The notes under the pieces were generated by a model. The model saw nothing but the letters and a program-made list of their open reading frames with translations, did not search any database and had not been told where the DNA came from. A program made the position numbers and the translations under genes. A stretch of 8,045 nt of DNA, taken from assembly GCA_019454915.1 (NCBI GenBank), contig JACFNM010000189.1, forward strand, positions 1-8,045. Direction: 5' to 3'. Source of the stretch: Chitinophagaceae bacterium. Its GTDB lineage: Bacteria; Bacteroidota; Bacteroidia; Chitinophagales; Chitinophagaceae. The number at the start of each line of letters is the position of its first letter. Position 1 is the first letter of the stretch. Of the stretch, positions 1 to 6,995 are shown piece by piece.

Positions 1-948
1 ATCATCGGTACCGCCTTCATCGTTGGTCATCGAATTGCGGTTGTACGCGGTGGCAATCAGTTGTTCGTCAGTGGCATTGGGTAGCAGATCACCCGCAATC
101 TGCTCCGTTAAAAACTGATCATAAGGCTTGTCATCATTAAAGGCCTTAATCAACCAATCACGATACCGCCATATAGAACGATAACCATCTTTTTCATAGC
201 CTTTACTGTCCGCATAACGTGCTAAATCCAGCCACATGGCTGTCCATTTTTCTCCGTAGTGAGGCGACGCTAAAAGCTCGTCTACTAATCGCTCATAAGC
301 ATCGGGATTGTTATCCTTAAAAAACTTTTCTGCCATTTCAGGCGTGGGTGGAAGTCCGGTGATATCCACACTCACTCTTCTGAGCAGGGTAGCTTTGTCC
401 GCTACAGGGGAGGGTTCCAAATCTAAACCTTTCAGTTTGTCTGCAATAAAGTAGTCAATCTCATTATGTGCCCATTTGTTCTTCGAAGAAAAGAAATTCA
501 AAAACCCTCCATTGTTGTTTGGCACAGCTACCGGCTCCACGGCTACATAGGACCAGTGATTGCCCCAATGAGCGCCTTCTTTAATCCATTGCCGCAACAT
601 ATCTATCTCCTTCGAAGAGAGCGGTTTATGCTGATAGGGCATCCGTTCTTCGGGATCTTTGCTGGTGAGACGACGAATCAATTCACTGTTATCCGGGTCA
701 CCGGGAATGATGGCATATTTACCACTCTCCCCTTTGGCTAACGCCTCTTCGTGAAACAAAAGACTATATTTTGACTCCTTCTTTACCCCACCGTGGCAGG
801 AGATACATTTTCTGTTGATCAGGGGCTTGATATCTGTATTGTAATCTACCTTCTTATTGCCGGTTATTAAGCTTGTGGTAACAAAAAGCCCGCCTATCAA
901 AATGGCTGATATCAGTAACAGCTTTTTATTCAATTTGAGATTCATCAT
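1..948 (-). CDS. PSCyt1-DUF1549 cytochrome protein, N-terminal part (runs off left edge)
   Basis: Partial gene: 316 codons are visible and the 3' end lies left of the window. The start is the first of two adjacent ATGs (948-946 and 945-943). Residues 9-29 form a hydrophobic signal peptide or anchor, so the protein is exported. A planctomycete cytochrome c domain (PSCyt1) follows, with the haem motif CISCH at 48-52 in the context INRKCISCHG, and a likely distal haem ligand Met103 in ERMPYQ. The motif HWSYVAVEP (131-139) marks the end of this domain. From about residue 163 there is a DUF1549 (PSCyt2) domain, recognisable by RRVSVDITGLPPTPE, LLASPHYGEKW and MWLDLARYADSKGY. Proteins of this type are usually 700-1000 aa and end in DUF1553, so about half or more is missing here. 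Their biochemical role is not settled; they are abundant in Planctomycetes and often sit beside sulfatase genes, as this one does. Family assignment is firm; function is inferred as periplasmic redox in polysaccharide breakdown. Confidence 0.93.
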   Translation of the reverse strand, partial: MMNLKLNKKLLLISAILIGGLFVTTSLITGNKKVDYNTDIKPLINRKCISCHGGVKKESKYSLLFHEEALAKGESGKYAIIPGDPDNSELIRRLTSKDPEERMPYQHKPLSSKEIDMLRQWIKEGAHWGNHWSYVAVEPVAVPNNNGGFLNFFSSKNKWAHNEIDYFIADKLKGLDLEPSPVADKATLLRRVSVDITGLPPTPEMAEKFFKDNNPDAYERLVDELLASPHYGEKWTAMWLDLARYADSKGYEKDGYRSIWRYRDWLIKAFNDDKPYDQFLTEQIAGDLLPNATDEQLIATAYNRNSMTNDEGGTDD

Positions 949-1041
949 GGCAATCAACCTACATTAATGGGGAAAGATACAAAATAACAGATTCCGGAGT
1001 ATAAAGAGACAGGGGAATTGTTTTTTTGATAAATTCGAAGA
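949..1041. promoter_or_regulatory. Divergent intergenic region between PSCyt1 gene and sulfatase gene
   Basis: This 93-bp AT-rich spacer must carry the promoters of both divergent genes, or a shared control region. On the minus strand, TATCTTTC (979-972) matches 7 of 8 positions of the Bacteroidota -7 element TAnnTTTG and would give a short leader for the cytochrome gene. I see no good -33 TTG at the right distance, so the call is weak. On the plus strand a T-rich stretch (1020-1027) precedes the sulfatase ATG, but no full consensus is visible. There is no strong Shine-Dalgarno sequence on either side. Confidence 0.4.
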
Positions 1042-2478
1042 ATGATATCTCACAGAAACACAGGGAGTTGTGCATTGATAATTACCTTATTTCTTATAGC
1101 GGGTAATTCATTACGAGCTACTGCTCAACGGCAGGGCGATGCAATACTGTCCGATTCCCGTCCCAATATAATTTTCCTGCTCACGGATGACCAGCGGTGG
1201 GACGCGGTAGGGGCTATGGGAAACCCCATAATTCAAACGCCCCACCTCGATCAACTGGCGGCACAGGGTATTTTATTTCAAAATGCCTATACCACCACCT
1301 CTATTTGTTGCGTGAGCCGTGCGAGCATATTTACGGGTCAGTACGAAGTTTTTCATCAGATTCATGATTTTGCCACCGATTTTTCACCCGGGACACTTTC
1401 GCGTACCTATCCGGCTTTATTAAGAGACGCTGGGTATCGCACCGGCTTTATCGGTAAGTTTGGTGTGGGAAAGAACCCTCCTGAATGGCTGTTTGACTTT
1501 TGGATGGATACCGAGGCAGGTGGTAAGGGTCAGCCGGATTATCTCATGAAGAGCAGTGATGGGAATTTAATCCATGACACCGATACCATAAACCATTCCA
1601 TCCAGTCATTTCTTGATCAATATGCGCAGGGAGATCGACCTTTTTGTTTATCGGTCAGTTTTAAAGCGCCGCACGAGCAGGACGGCTTCCCTCCCACTTA
1701 TGTTGTCCAGCCGAAATTTCGAGATTATTATAAGAATGTGACCATTCCGTATCCGGTTACCGCAAACCCGAAATACTGGAATCAACTGCCTGATTTTTTC
1801 AGAACCGATACCAATTTTGCAAGAGCAAGGTGGAAAGGGCTTTTTGGAACGCCGGAACTTTTTCAGGAGAACGTAAAAAATTATTACCGGTTGATAACCG
1901 GTGTTGACGAGGTCGTCGGAAATATGGTAAAAAAATTAAAAGAAAAAGGGATAGACAAGAAGACGATTATCATTTTTATGGGAGATAACGGAATGTTTTT
2001 AGGTGAACACGGAATGGAGGGCAAATGGTATGGCTATGAGGAATCTATCCGGGTTCCTTTGATTATATACAACCCGCTGCTTCCCGACAAGATTAAGCAA
2101 TACAGGGCGCCCCAGATAGTGCTCAATATTGATATAGCGCCCACCATATTAGGGATGGCAGGTGTAAAGACTCCATCCGGCATTCAGGGAGTGGATATCA
2201 TCCGGTTACTCAATAATGAGCTGCCGGAGCGAAAAGATTTCTTCTATCAACATTATTTTTTAGGAGGTGCGCGTATCCCTAAGGTGGAGGGAGTAGTTAC
2301 GGAACGATTCAAGTATATGAACTATATTGAACATCAGTTCGAAGAATTGTATGATATTCGCTATGATCCGCACGAAACGACTAACCTCGCGCAAAACCCC
2401 GCATTTAAATCAGAGCTGAATCTGCTGCGAAACAGGTTTAATGAGTTACGGAAGATTTATAGTGTACCTCAAAAATAA
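1042..2478 (+). CDS. Exported formylglycine-type sulfatase (family S1)
   Basis: The 478-aa protein hydrolyses sulfate esters, probably of a sulfated glycan or sugar, in the periplasm or at the cell surface. Residues 1-28 are a signal peptide with likely cleavage after ATA (28/29). The alkaline-phosphatase-fold sulfatase domain starts at RPNIIFLLTDDQ, with metal ligands Asp49 and Asp50. The signature helix is SICCVSRASIFTG: Cys89 is the residue expected to become formylglycine and Arg93 is conserved, but Val91 replaces the usual Pro of CxPxR. Lys139 is in GKFGVG, where many relatives have GKWHLG. Other active-site parts are PHEQD (210-214) and GDNGMFLGEHG (314-324), with Asp315, Asn316 and Lys328. 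The C-terminal part (FEELYDIRYDPHETTNLA) matches the region after the catalytic core in family S1 enzymes. Length is normal. Activity needs a formylglycine-generating enzyme, which is not in this window. It is followed by the PQQ dehydrogenase gene and divergent from the PSCyt1 gene. The substrate cannot be read from sequence; arylsulfatase or choline-sulfatase-like labels would be guesses. Confidence 0.95.
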   Translation: MISHRNTGSCALIITLFLIAGNSLRATAQRQGDAILSDSRPNIIFLLTDDQRWDAVGAMGNPIIQTPHLDQLAAQGILFQNAYTTTSICCVSRASIFTGQYEVFHQIHDFATDFSPGTLSRTYPALLRDAGYRTGFIGKFGVGKNPPEWLFDFWMDTEAGGKGQPDYLMKSSDGNLIHDTDTINHSIQSFLDQYAQGDRPFCLSVSFKAPHEQDGFPPTYVVQPKFRDYYKNVTIPYPVTANPKYWNQLPDFFRTDTNFARARWKGLFGTPELFQENVKNYYRLITGVDEVVGNMVKKLKEKGIDKKTIIIFMGDNGMFLGEHGMEGKWYGYEESIRVPLIIYNPLLPDKIKQYRAPQIVLNIDIAPTILGMAGVKTPSGIQGVDIIRLLNNELPERKDFFYQHYFLGGARIPKVEGVVTERFKYMNYIEHQFEELYDIRYDPHETTNLAQNPAFKSELNLLRNRFNELRKIYSVPQK

Positions 2479-2528
2479 GTAGCATACATGGTTTCTCTTT
2501 TTGTATCATAATGCCATTTCAAAATATC

Positions 2529-4712
2529 ATGAAGCATCATTTACATTTTCTATCATCTGCACTTCCCGGTATAATGATTGTAGCAAGTTGCACCAATAAG
2601 CAACCTGTTAAAGATACTGACTGGGATAGCTATCTGGGAGATAAATCCGTTTCGCATTTTTCCACCTTAAATCAGATAGATACCAATAACGTTCAAAAAC
2701 TTGTGCCTGTCTGGACTTATCATAGCGGAGATACCAACCAACAGTCGGCTTCTCAAATCCAGTGTAATCCTCTTGTCATAAACGGGGTTCTTTACGGTAC
2801 TTCGCCTATGCTGAAGTTGTTTGCCCTGGATGCCACCACGGGTAAGCTTCAATGGGAATTCAATCCATTTGCTGATACCACCAAAACTAAAGTTCAGCTT
2901 CATGTGAATCGCGGACTTGCCTATTGGTCGGATGGTAACGACCGGCGTCTTTTCTATGGTGCAGGCTCTTCCCTTTATTGCATTGATGCAGGCTCAGGGA
3001 AACCCGTTTCTGAATTTGGTGATAGTGGAAGGGTCAGTTTAAAAGACGGATTGGGCAGGGATGTCAGTAACCTGTTTATCAATGCCACCTCGCCCGGAAC
3101 CGTTTATAAAGACCTTTTGATATTAGGCACCCGTGTGTCGGAAAGTAATCCCGCCGCGCCGGGTGATATTCGTGCTTATGATGTACGCACGGGCGCTATC
3201 CGCTGGACCTTTCACACCATACCCCGGCCGGGAGAACCGGGAAACGAAACCTGGGAAGATCCGGATTCGTGGGAATATACCGGCGGTGCTAACGCATGGC
3301 CCGGGATGAGCCTGGATGAAAAGAGAGGGGTCGTTTATATTCCTACGGGCTCAGCGACTTTTGATTTCTATGGCGGCCATCGGAAAGGAAAAAATTTATA
3401 TTCGGATTGTATCCTGGCTATTGAAGCCGCAACGGGGAAATTGATTTGGTACTATCAGACGCTGCATCATGATTTGTGGGACAGGGATTTGCCGGCACCT
3501 CCGAATTTGGTGACTGTGGAACGCGATGGAAAAAAGATTGATGCAGTCGCACAGGTTACCAAAGCAGGTTTTGTGTTTGTGTTAAACAGAGATACCGGTG
3601 AGCCATTATTCCCGATTAATGAAGTGCCCGTGCCTGATAAATCAACGCTGACAGGGGAACAGCCCTGGCCAACACAGCCGGTTCCTGAACTACCAAGACC
3701 TTTTGTAAAACAAATTATGACTGCGGATGATCTTAATGACATCGTACCCGATAGTTCTCAGCGGGTGATCAGAGAGCAATTATCACAACTGGAAACGGGC
3801 AACATGTTTCTTCCGCCAAGCGAAAAGGGAACCGTTATTTTCCCGGGATTTGACGGGGGCGCGGAATGGGGCGGGGCTGCGTATGATGCTTCCACCGGAT
3901 TGCTATATGTTAATGCCAACCAGATTCCCTGGACTTTGCACATGGTGAAACAGGAGAAATCTCAATTGAATCCATCTGAAATGACTGTTGCCCAATACGG
4001 CAGAATGGTATATATCAACAATTGTATGGCTTGTCATGGAAAAGAGCGTGAAGGAGATAATGATTATCCATCTTTAACAAATCTCAACAGGAAGTACAAC
4101 AGGGATCAGGTATTACAGATTGTTGAAAATGGCAAAGGCAGAATGCCTTCATTTGGACAACTGTCATTAAAGAGCAAAGAGGCGCTGTTGACATATCTGT
4201 TGAACCTGAAGGAAGCAAATACAACTGTTCGATCATCGGGGCGACAGAAGGAAACGGGTGAATCGAAAGAATCCATGAGGCTGATGCCCTATACCATGAC
4301 CGGCTATAAAAAATTTCAAACTCCGGAAGGATATCCGGCCAACAAACCACCATGGGGCACTTTGACGGCTATTGATTTAAATTCCGGTGAACATGCCTGG
4401 CAGATACCGTTAGGAGAATATCCTGAACTGGTTGCCAAAGGAATTCCGACTACTGGTAGCGAGAACTATGGCGGACCCGTGGTTACTTCCGGTGGATTGT
4501 TATTCATCGCTTCCACACCGGATAAAAAATTCAGAGTATTTAATAAATATACGGGAAAACTATTGTGGGAGACCTTGTTGCCTGCTGCCGGCTTTGCCAC
4601 GCCCGCTACTTATTCGGTGAACGGGAAACAATATATCGTAGTAGCCTGTGGCGGTGGAAAATTAGGCGCAGCATCAGGAGATGCCTATGTGGCATTCGCT
4701 TTGCCGGAGTGA
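2529..4712 (+). CDS. PQQ-dependent dehydrogenase lipoprotein with inserted cytochrome c domain
   Basis: I prefer the ATG at 2529 to the in-frame ATG at 2511. It gives a compact 21-residue lipoprotein signal sequence ending in the lipobox VASC; Cys21 is followed by Thr, with no inner-membrane retention Asp. From 2511 the protein would be 733 aa, from 2529 727 aa. Numbering below is from 2511. The beta-propeller quinoprotein domain begins at WDSYLGDKSVSHFSTL and contains LVPVWTYHSGD, HHDLWDRDLPAPP (319-331), DGGAEWGGAAYD (448-459) and ENYGGPVVTSGGLLF near the C terminus, as in quinoprotein glucose/alcohol dehydrogenases. A c-type haem domain lies inside the propeller at about 490-565: CMACH at 505-509 and probable axial Met545 in GRMPSFG. 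A hydrophilic linker (566-590) leads to the last blades. The enzyme would oxidise a sugar or alcohol outside the cytoplasm and pass electrons from PQQ to its own haem. No PQQ synthesis genes are visible. It starts 50 bp after the sulfatase stop, so an operon is plausible. Substrate unknown. Confidence 0.92.
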   Translation: MKHHLHFLSSALPGIMIVASCTNKQPVKDTDWDSYLGDKSVSHFSTLNQIDTNNVQKLVPVWTYHSGDTNQQSASQIQCNPLVINGVLYGTSPMLKLFALDATTGKLQWEFNPFADTTKTKVQLHVNRGLAYWSDGNDRRLFYGAGSSLYCIDAGSGKPVSEFGDSGRVSLKDGLGRDVSNLFINATSPGTVYKDLLILGTRVSESNPAAPGDIRAYDVRTGAIRWTFHTIPRPGEPGNETWEDPDSWEYTGGANAWPGMSLDEKRGVVYIPTGSATFDFYGGHRKGKNLYSDCILAIEAATGKLIWYYQTLHHDLWDRDLPAPPNLVTVERDGKKIDAVAQVTKAGFVFVLNRDTGEPLFPINEVPVPDKSTLTGEQPWPTQPVPELPRPFVKQIMTADDLNDIVPDSSQRVIREQLSQLETGNMFLPPSEKGTVIFPGFDGGAEWGGAAYDASTGLLYVNANQIPWTLHMVKQEKSQLNPSEMTVAQYGRMVYINNCMACHGKEREGDNDYPSLTNLNRKYNRDQVLQIVENGKGRMPSFGQLSLKSKEALLTYLLNLKEANTTVRSSGRQKETGESKESMRLMPYTMTGYKKFQTPEGYPANKPPWGTLTAIDLNSGEHAWQIPLGEYPELVAKGIPTTGSENYGGPVVTSGGLLFIASTPDKKFRVFNKYTGKLLWETLLPAAGFATPATYSVNGKQYIVVACGGGKLGAASGDAYVAFALPE

Positions 4713-4796
4713 TTGAATGTATGGGTCGGGTGATTTTTCCGCGCGGATAACGCTGATTGACGCCAAAAACCGACTGTTGCCGGCATGTATGTTTCT
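4713..4796. other. Convergent intergenic region
   Basis: This 84-bp spacer separates the 3' ends of the dehydrogenase and toxin genes. It holds GTCGG (4726-4730), followed by a T-run, and later an A-run followed by CCGAC (4766-4775). These can form an imperfect stem that might act as a bidirectional terminator. The stem is interrupted and the loop is long, so I do not call a terminator. A short palindrome CCGCGCGG sits in the loop at 4739-4746. Confidence 0.3.
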
Positions 4797-5117
4797 TCAA
4801 GTAAGCTGAAATAGAATTTTGAGCTTGTTATTCAAGTCGTTAAGCTCAGCTATAGAAAGTCTGCCCAAAAGTCCCTTAGCCAAAGATTTATCAAGCGTTG
4901 CGATTTTGCTTGTTCGTATGAGTGATTCTTTCCTAAGTCCGTTCGTCGCTGAAGGGGTAAGCCAAACATCTGCCGGCTCCAACCATGCAGTCCGGGAGGT
5001 AATAAAACAAACGGTAAGGTCAAGGTCTGTATCAACAAGAATCACTGCCGGCCGCAACTTCTTACCGCTTAGGTTTGTAAACGGAAATGTAATCAGAACA
5101 ATGTCGCCTTTAGCCAT
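4797..5117 (-). CDS. MazF/PemK-type toxin (endoribonuclease)
   Basis: The 106-aa protein matches the MazF/PemK (PF02452) toxin fold from end to end. The N terminus AKGDIVLITFPFTNLSGKK is the typical first strand pair. LRPAVILVD follows, with Arg22 at the position of the catalytic arginine, then VCFITSR with Thr40/Ser41 at the position of the catalytic Thr/Ser. SLIRTSKIATLDKS and LGRLS form the conserved second half. Known members cleave mRNA in the cytoplasm at short sequence motifs and are blocked by a cognate antitoxin. The start ATG (5117-5115) lies inside the end of the antitoxin gene, an 8-bp overlap that implies translational coupling. No truncation is seen, so it is likely functional. 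The cleavage motif cannot be predicted from sequence. Some MazF-fold proteins have lost activity, but the key residues are present here. Confidence 0.88.
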   Translation of the reverse strand: MAKGDIVLITFPFTNLSGKKLRPAVILVDTDLDLTVCFITSRTAWLEPADVWLTPSATNGLRKESLIRTSKIATLDKSLAKGLLGRLSIAELNDLNNKLKILFQLT

Positions 5118-5340
5118 TATACACTTCTTTTAAATCAGCTTCGGAATAAAGGTCTTCTTCATCATTCAAAAAATCAAAAGTCTGGCTTTGTGCAGTTAAT
5201 TTTTGAATCCCCTCAGTCAATTGCGTCTCTTCATGACGTTTCATCACAAAGTCTACAAAGTCTGATATCTCCTTTGCTTTTTCGTCCGGAAGCTGATTGA
5301 TAGCTCTGATAGTCCGTTCAATAATTGCCCGTCGTGTCAT
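5110..5340 (-). CDS. Antitoxin of MazF-type module (DUF2281-like)
   Basis: The 76-aa protein is encoded immediately upstream of the toxin and overlaps it. Residues 1-35, including IIERTIRAINQLPDEKAKE and ISDFVDFVMKR, form the short helical motif seen in DUF2281-like antitoxins. This part probably mediates dimerisation and DNA binding. The C-terminal half is acidic (DFLNDEEDLYSEADLKEVY), as expected for the segment that wraps and inhibits a basic MazF-type toxin. Gene order (antitoxin first), size and overlap are all typical of a type II system, and such antitoxins normally repress their own promoter. The promoter should lie just upstream of 5340. TAAATTCG on the minus strand there (about 5362-5355) is a 7-of-8 match to TAnnTTTG, but without a convincing -33 element. 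Family naming is less certain than the role. Confidence 0.78.
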   Translation of the reverse strand: MTRRAIIERTIRAINQLPDEKAKEISDFVDFVMKRHEETQLTEGIQKLTAQSQTFDFLNDEEDLYSEADLKEVYNG

Positions 5341-5377
5341 AAAGTTGTTTACCCCGAATTTACAGAATTTTATTGGT

Positions 5378-5556
5378 AGATGTTCGTGAAATATAAGTTG
5401 ATATATTTCAGTGGTCCCGAGCCTGCGCCAAAGTCCGGCATGGTTAAAATCGAAGCCTTTATATGTCTAATTCGGAAGTCTGTTTATCCATTTGCATGAT
5501 GGTGTTAGCCGTGACTACAGTCAACGGCAGATTTTTATTCACGTGAACGAACATCT
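5378..5556. repeat. Inverted repeat pair, 10 bp, about 159 bp apart
   Basis: AGATGTTCGT at 5378-5387 is the exact reverse complement of ACGAACATCT at 5547-5556. The match extends imperfectly: next to the left copy is GAAATA (5388-5393), and next to the right copy is TATTCACGTGA, so the arms agree further if about 6 bp are inserted in the right arm. These could be termini of a small degraded element or binding sites. A 10-bp match in a region this size is unlikely but not impossible by chance. Confidence 0.4.
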
Positions 5557-5608
5557 CCGAAATCTGCAGGGAGTATAAAAACGCTCCGGAACCATGAATG
5601 GTAGTCTC
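5459..5608 (-). pseudogene. Possible eroded PIN-like (DUF5615-type) gene remnant
   Basis: Reading on past the peroxidase stop in the same frame gives 49 sense codons before TAA (5461-5459). They contain FVHVNKNLP, followed shortly by LTVVTAN. This resembles the C-terminal part of small PIN-like proteins, which I remember as having a core like FVTVDKNLP, then about seven residues (often QQN-containing), then a hydrophobic strand. Here the segment between the two parts seems deleted, Asp is replaced by Asn, and there is no N-terminal half. Such proteins are often toxin partners, which would fit the neighbouring toxin-antitoxin pair. A stop-free run of 49 codons is not by itself significant, and the similarity is from memory, so this is tentative. 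Confidence 0.25.
5527..5567. repeat. Hairpin-forming segment with central palindrome
   Basis: GCAGATTT (5527-5534) pairs perfectly with AAATCTGC (5560-5567), an 8-bp stem around a 25-nt loop. Inside the loop is the perfect 10-bp palindrome TTCACGTGAA (5538-5547). It lies 42-82 nt beyond the peroxidase stop on that gene's strand. It could stabilise or end the peroxidase transcript, although no T-tract follows, or it could be an operator. The function is not determined by the sequence. Confidence 0.45.
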
Positions 5609-6817
5609 TTACTTGATATTCCCCGCCACACTCAGTCCGCTGGGTACCGATTCGGGAATGGTCCGGTCGAATTTATCGTCATTAAGCGCGTTCAGAAACT
5701 CGATGATTCGTGGAATGCTTTTGAACTCTACGGTAATTTTAATTGCCAGCGAATCCAGTTGATCTTTAGAAACGTGAGAATTCGGCAAAGGCTTACCGTT
5801 CAGGTCTTCATAAAAAGTCATTACCTGATCCAATGTTTTTAGTTTACCGCTATGCATATATGGAGCGGTATAACGTAAATTTCGCAGCGTGGGTGTACGA
5901 TAGGCAAAAGTGTTGTTAAATCCGGAATCGAGAAATCCTAATTTCTCCTCATTCTCCGCAGCTCCCAATACGTGCATCTTAAAGTCGGACAACATAGGCC
6001 CGTTATGACATAAAGCACATCCTGATTCAATAAACAATTGCATTCCTTCCTTCTCTGATGTAGTAAGTGCATTAGCGTCACCACGCATAAATTGGTCAAA
6101 TCGTGAATTATTGGCCACCAGTGTCCTTTCAAAACTGGCTATTGCTTTGGCCAGATTCGTTTCTGTTATGGGCTCTTCCTCTTCGGTAAAAGCAGCCTTA
6201 AACAGTTTCTGATATTCCGGTATAGCTTTTAATCTCTTCACTACGGTTGGTAAAATATCGTGTTCTTCAATCTGCCGTCCGCGCATTTCTTCCAATTGCT
6301 TAATCGGCTGCAACGACTGTAATTCAAGGCTCCTTACACGACTATCCCAGAACATAGGCGCAGCTTCGGGGCTGTAATCGCCCTTCTCATCCATTCCATT
6401 GAATGCCGTATTGATTAATGTAGGCGCGTTCCTTTTGGTAAACGGAATATCATTGGATTGTTTAAACTGACGTTTAGATCCAAAGCCAACTCCGTTTACT
6501 CCGATGGGCAGGTCCTGCATATCGGTATATCCAAACTCGGGATGATGACAGGTGGCACAGGCCACATCTTTGTTTCCCGATAAGATCGGATCAAAAAAAA
6601 GTAACCGTCCCAACTGTATCTTTTCTTCAGTAGGCTGATTAAATTCCGGAGATTTATAAGACGCGGGCAAAGCATCTATTGTTCCAAGGTCTAAAGGCTT
6701 TTCTTTTTTAGCAGAAGCCTGCTTCTTTTTCTTAGTGTCTTGTTGCTGGCATGCCTGTATAAAAAATACACCGAGGGCTATGACGACAATGAGGGCTACG
6801 ATAACAGTCCGGCGCAC
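5609..6817 (-). CDS. Di-haem cytochrome c peroxidase, exported
   Basis: The 402-aa protein reduces hydrogen peroxide in the periplasm using electrons from c-type cytochromes, or is a MauG-like relative. Residues 4-22 are a hydrophobic export signal ending in IQAC. Cys23 may be lipidated, though Gln in the lipobox is unusual. A Lys-rich linker (29-40) follows. The N-terminal haem domain has CATCH at 87-91 after LGRLLFFDPILSGNKDVA. FWDSR (156-160) and ASFERTLV (227-234) are family hallmarks. The second haem site is CALCH at 267-271, followed by FAYRTPTLRNLRYTAPYMHSG (304-324), where Met321 may be the axial ligand of the electron-transfer haem. The length is slightly above the classic enzyme because of the linker. 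The start is a GTG (6817-6815) with no clear Shine-Dalgarno sequence. No ATG lies between it and the signal core, and upstream in-frame codons offer only ATT or ATA. It stands alone on its strand; co-function with the dehydrogenase block is inference. Confidence 0.93.
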   Translation of the reverse strand: MRRTVIVALIVVIALGVFFIQACQQQDTKKKKQASAKKEKPLDLGTIDALPASYKSPEFNQPTEEKIQLGRLLFFDPILSGNKDVACATCHHPEFGYTDMQDLPIGVNGVGFGSKRQFKQSNDIPFTKRNAPTLINTAFNGMDEKGDYSPEAAPMFWDSRVRSLELQSLQPIKQLEEMRGRQIEEHDILPTVVKRLKAIPEYQKLFKAAFTEEEEPITETNLAKAIASFERTLVANNSRFDQFMRGDANALTTSEKEGMQLFIESGCALCHNGPMLSDFKMHVLGAAENEEKLGFLDSGFNNTFAYRTPTLRNLRYTAPYMHSGKLKTLDQVMTFYEDLNGKPLPNSHVSKDQLDSLAIKITVEFKSIPRIIEFLNALNDDKFDRTIPESVPSGLSVAGNIK

Positions 6818-6995
6818 AATCGAAAGGGGTTTTATAGTGAATGTTATAACTTCTAAAGGTGATAAAGCTACCGAAAAAAAGCATATTAATAATGTGCGAT
6901 CCGGGTAATAATTGTTTGAACCTTTTACTGGCGGTTCACAAAAGAATGAAAAGCTGGAGCTTTCGATAAATGTGCTGAAATACCAGGGAATCCGG

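Larger units (their letters stand above)
5341..5608. other. 268-bp intergenic stretch with inverted repeats
   Basis: No intact gene is visible between the antitoxin start and the peroxidase stop; both flanking genes are on the minus strand. The stretch must hold the antitoxin promoter near its left end and the peroxidase transcript end near its right end. It also contains a 10-bp inverted repeat pair (5378-5387 and 5547-5556), a hairpin-forming segment (5527-5567) and a possible protein remnant on the minus strand, each listed separately. Together these suggest a recombination scar rather than a simple spacer. Confidence 0.6.

Noticed and set aside
466..741. Plus-strand open frame of 91 codons
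   Set aside because: It is antisense to the PSCyt1-DUF1549 gene, whose translation has clear family motifs throughout; the plus-strand product resembles nothing known.
3467..4353. Several minus-strand open frames opposite the PQQ dehydrogenase gene
   Set aside because: They lie fully inside a gene with strong domain support, and show no recognisable domains or export signals.
4726..4775. Imperfect stem between the dehydrogenase and toxin 3' ends
   Set aside because: Only five G/C-rich pairs plus an interrupted T/A arm with a long loop; not good enough to call a terminator.
4819..5133. Plus-strand open frame of 104 codons
   Set aside because: It is antisense to the MazF-type toxin gene; its low-complexity Ser-rich product looks like a reverse-strand shadow.
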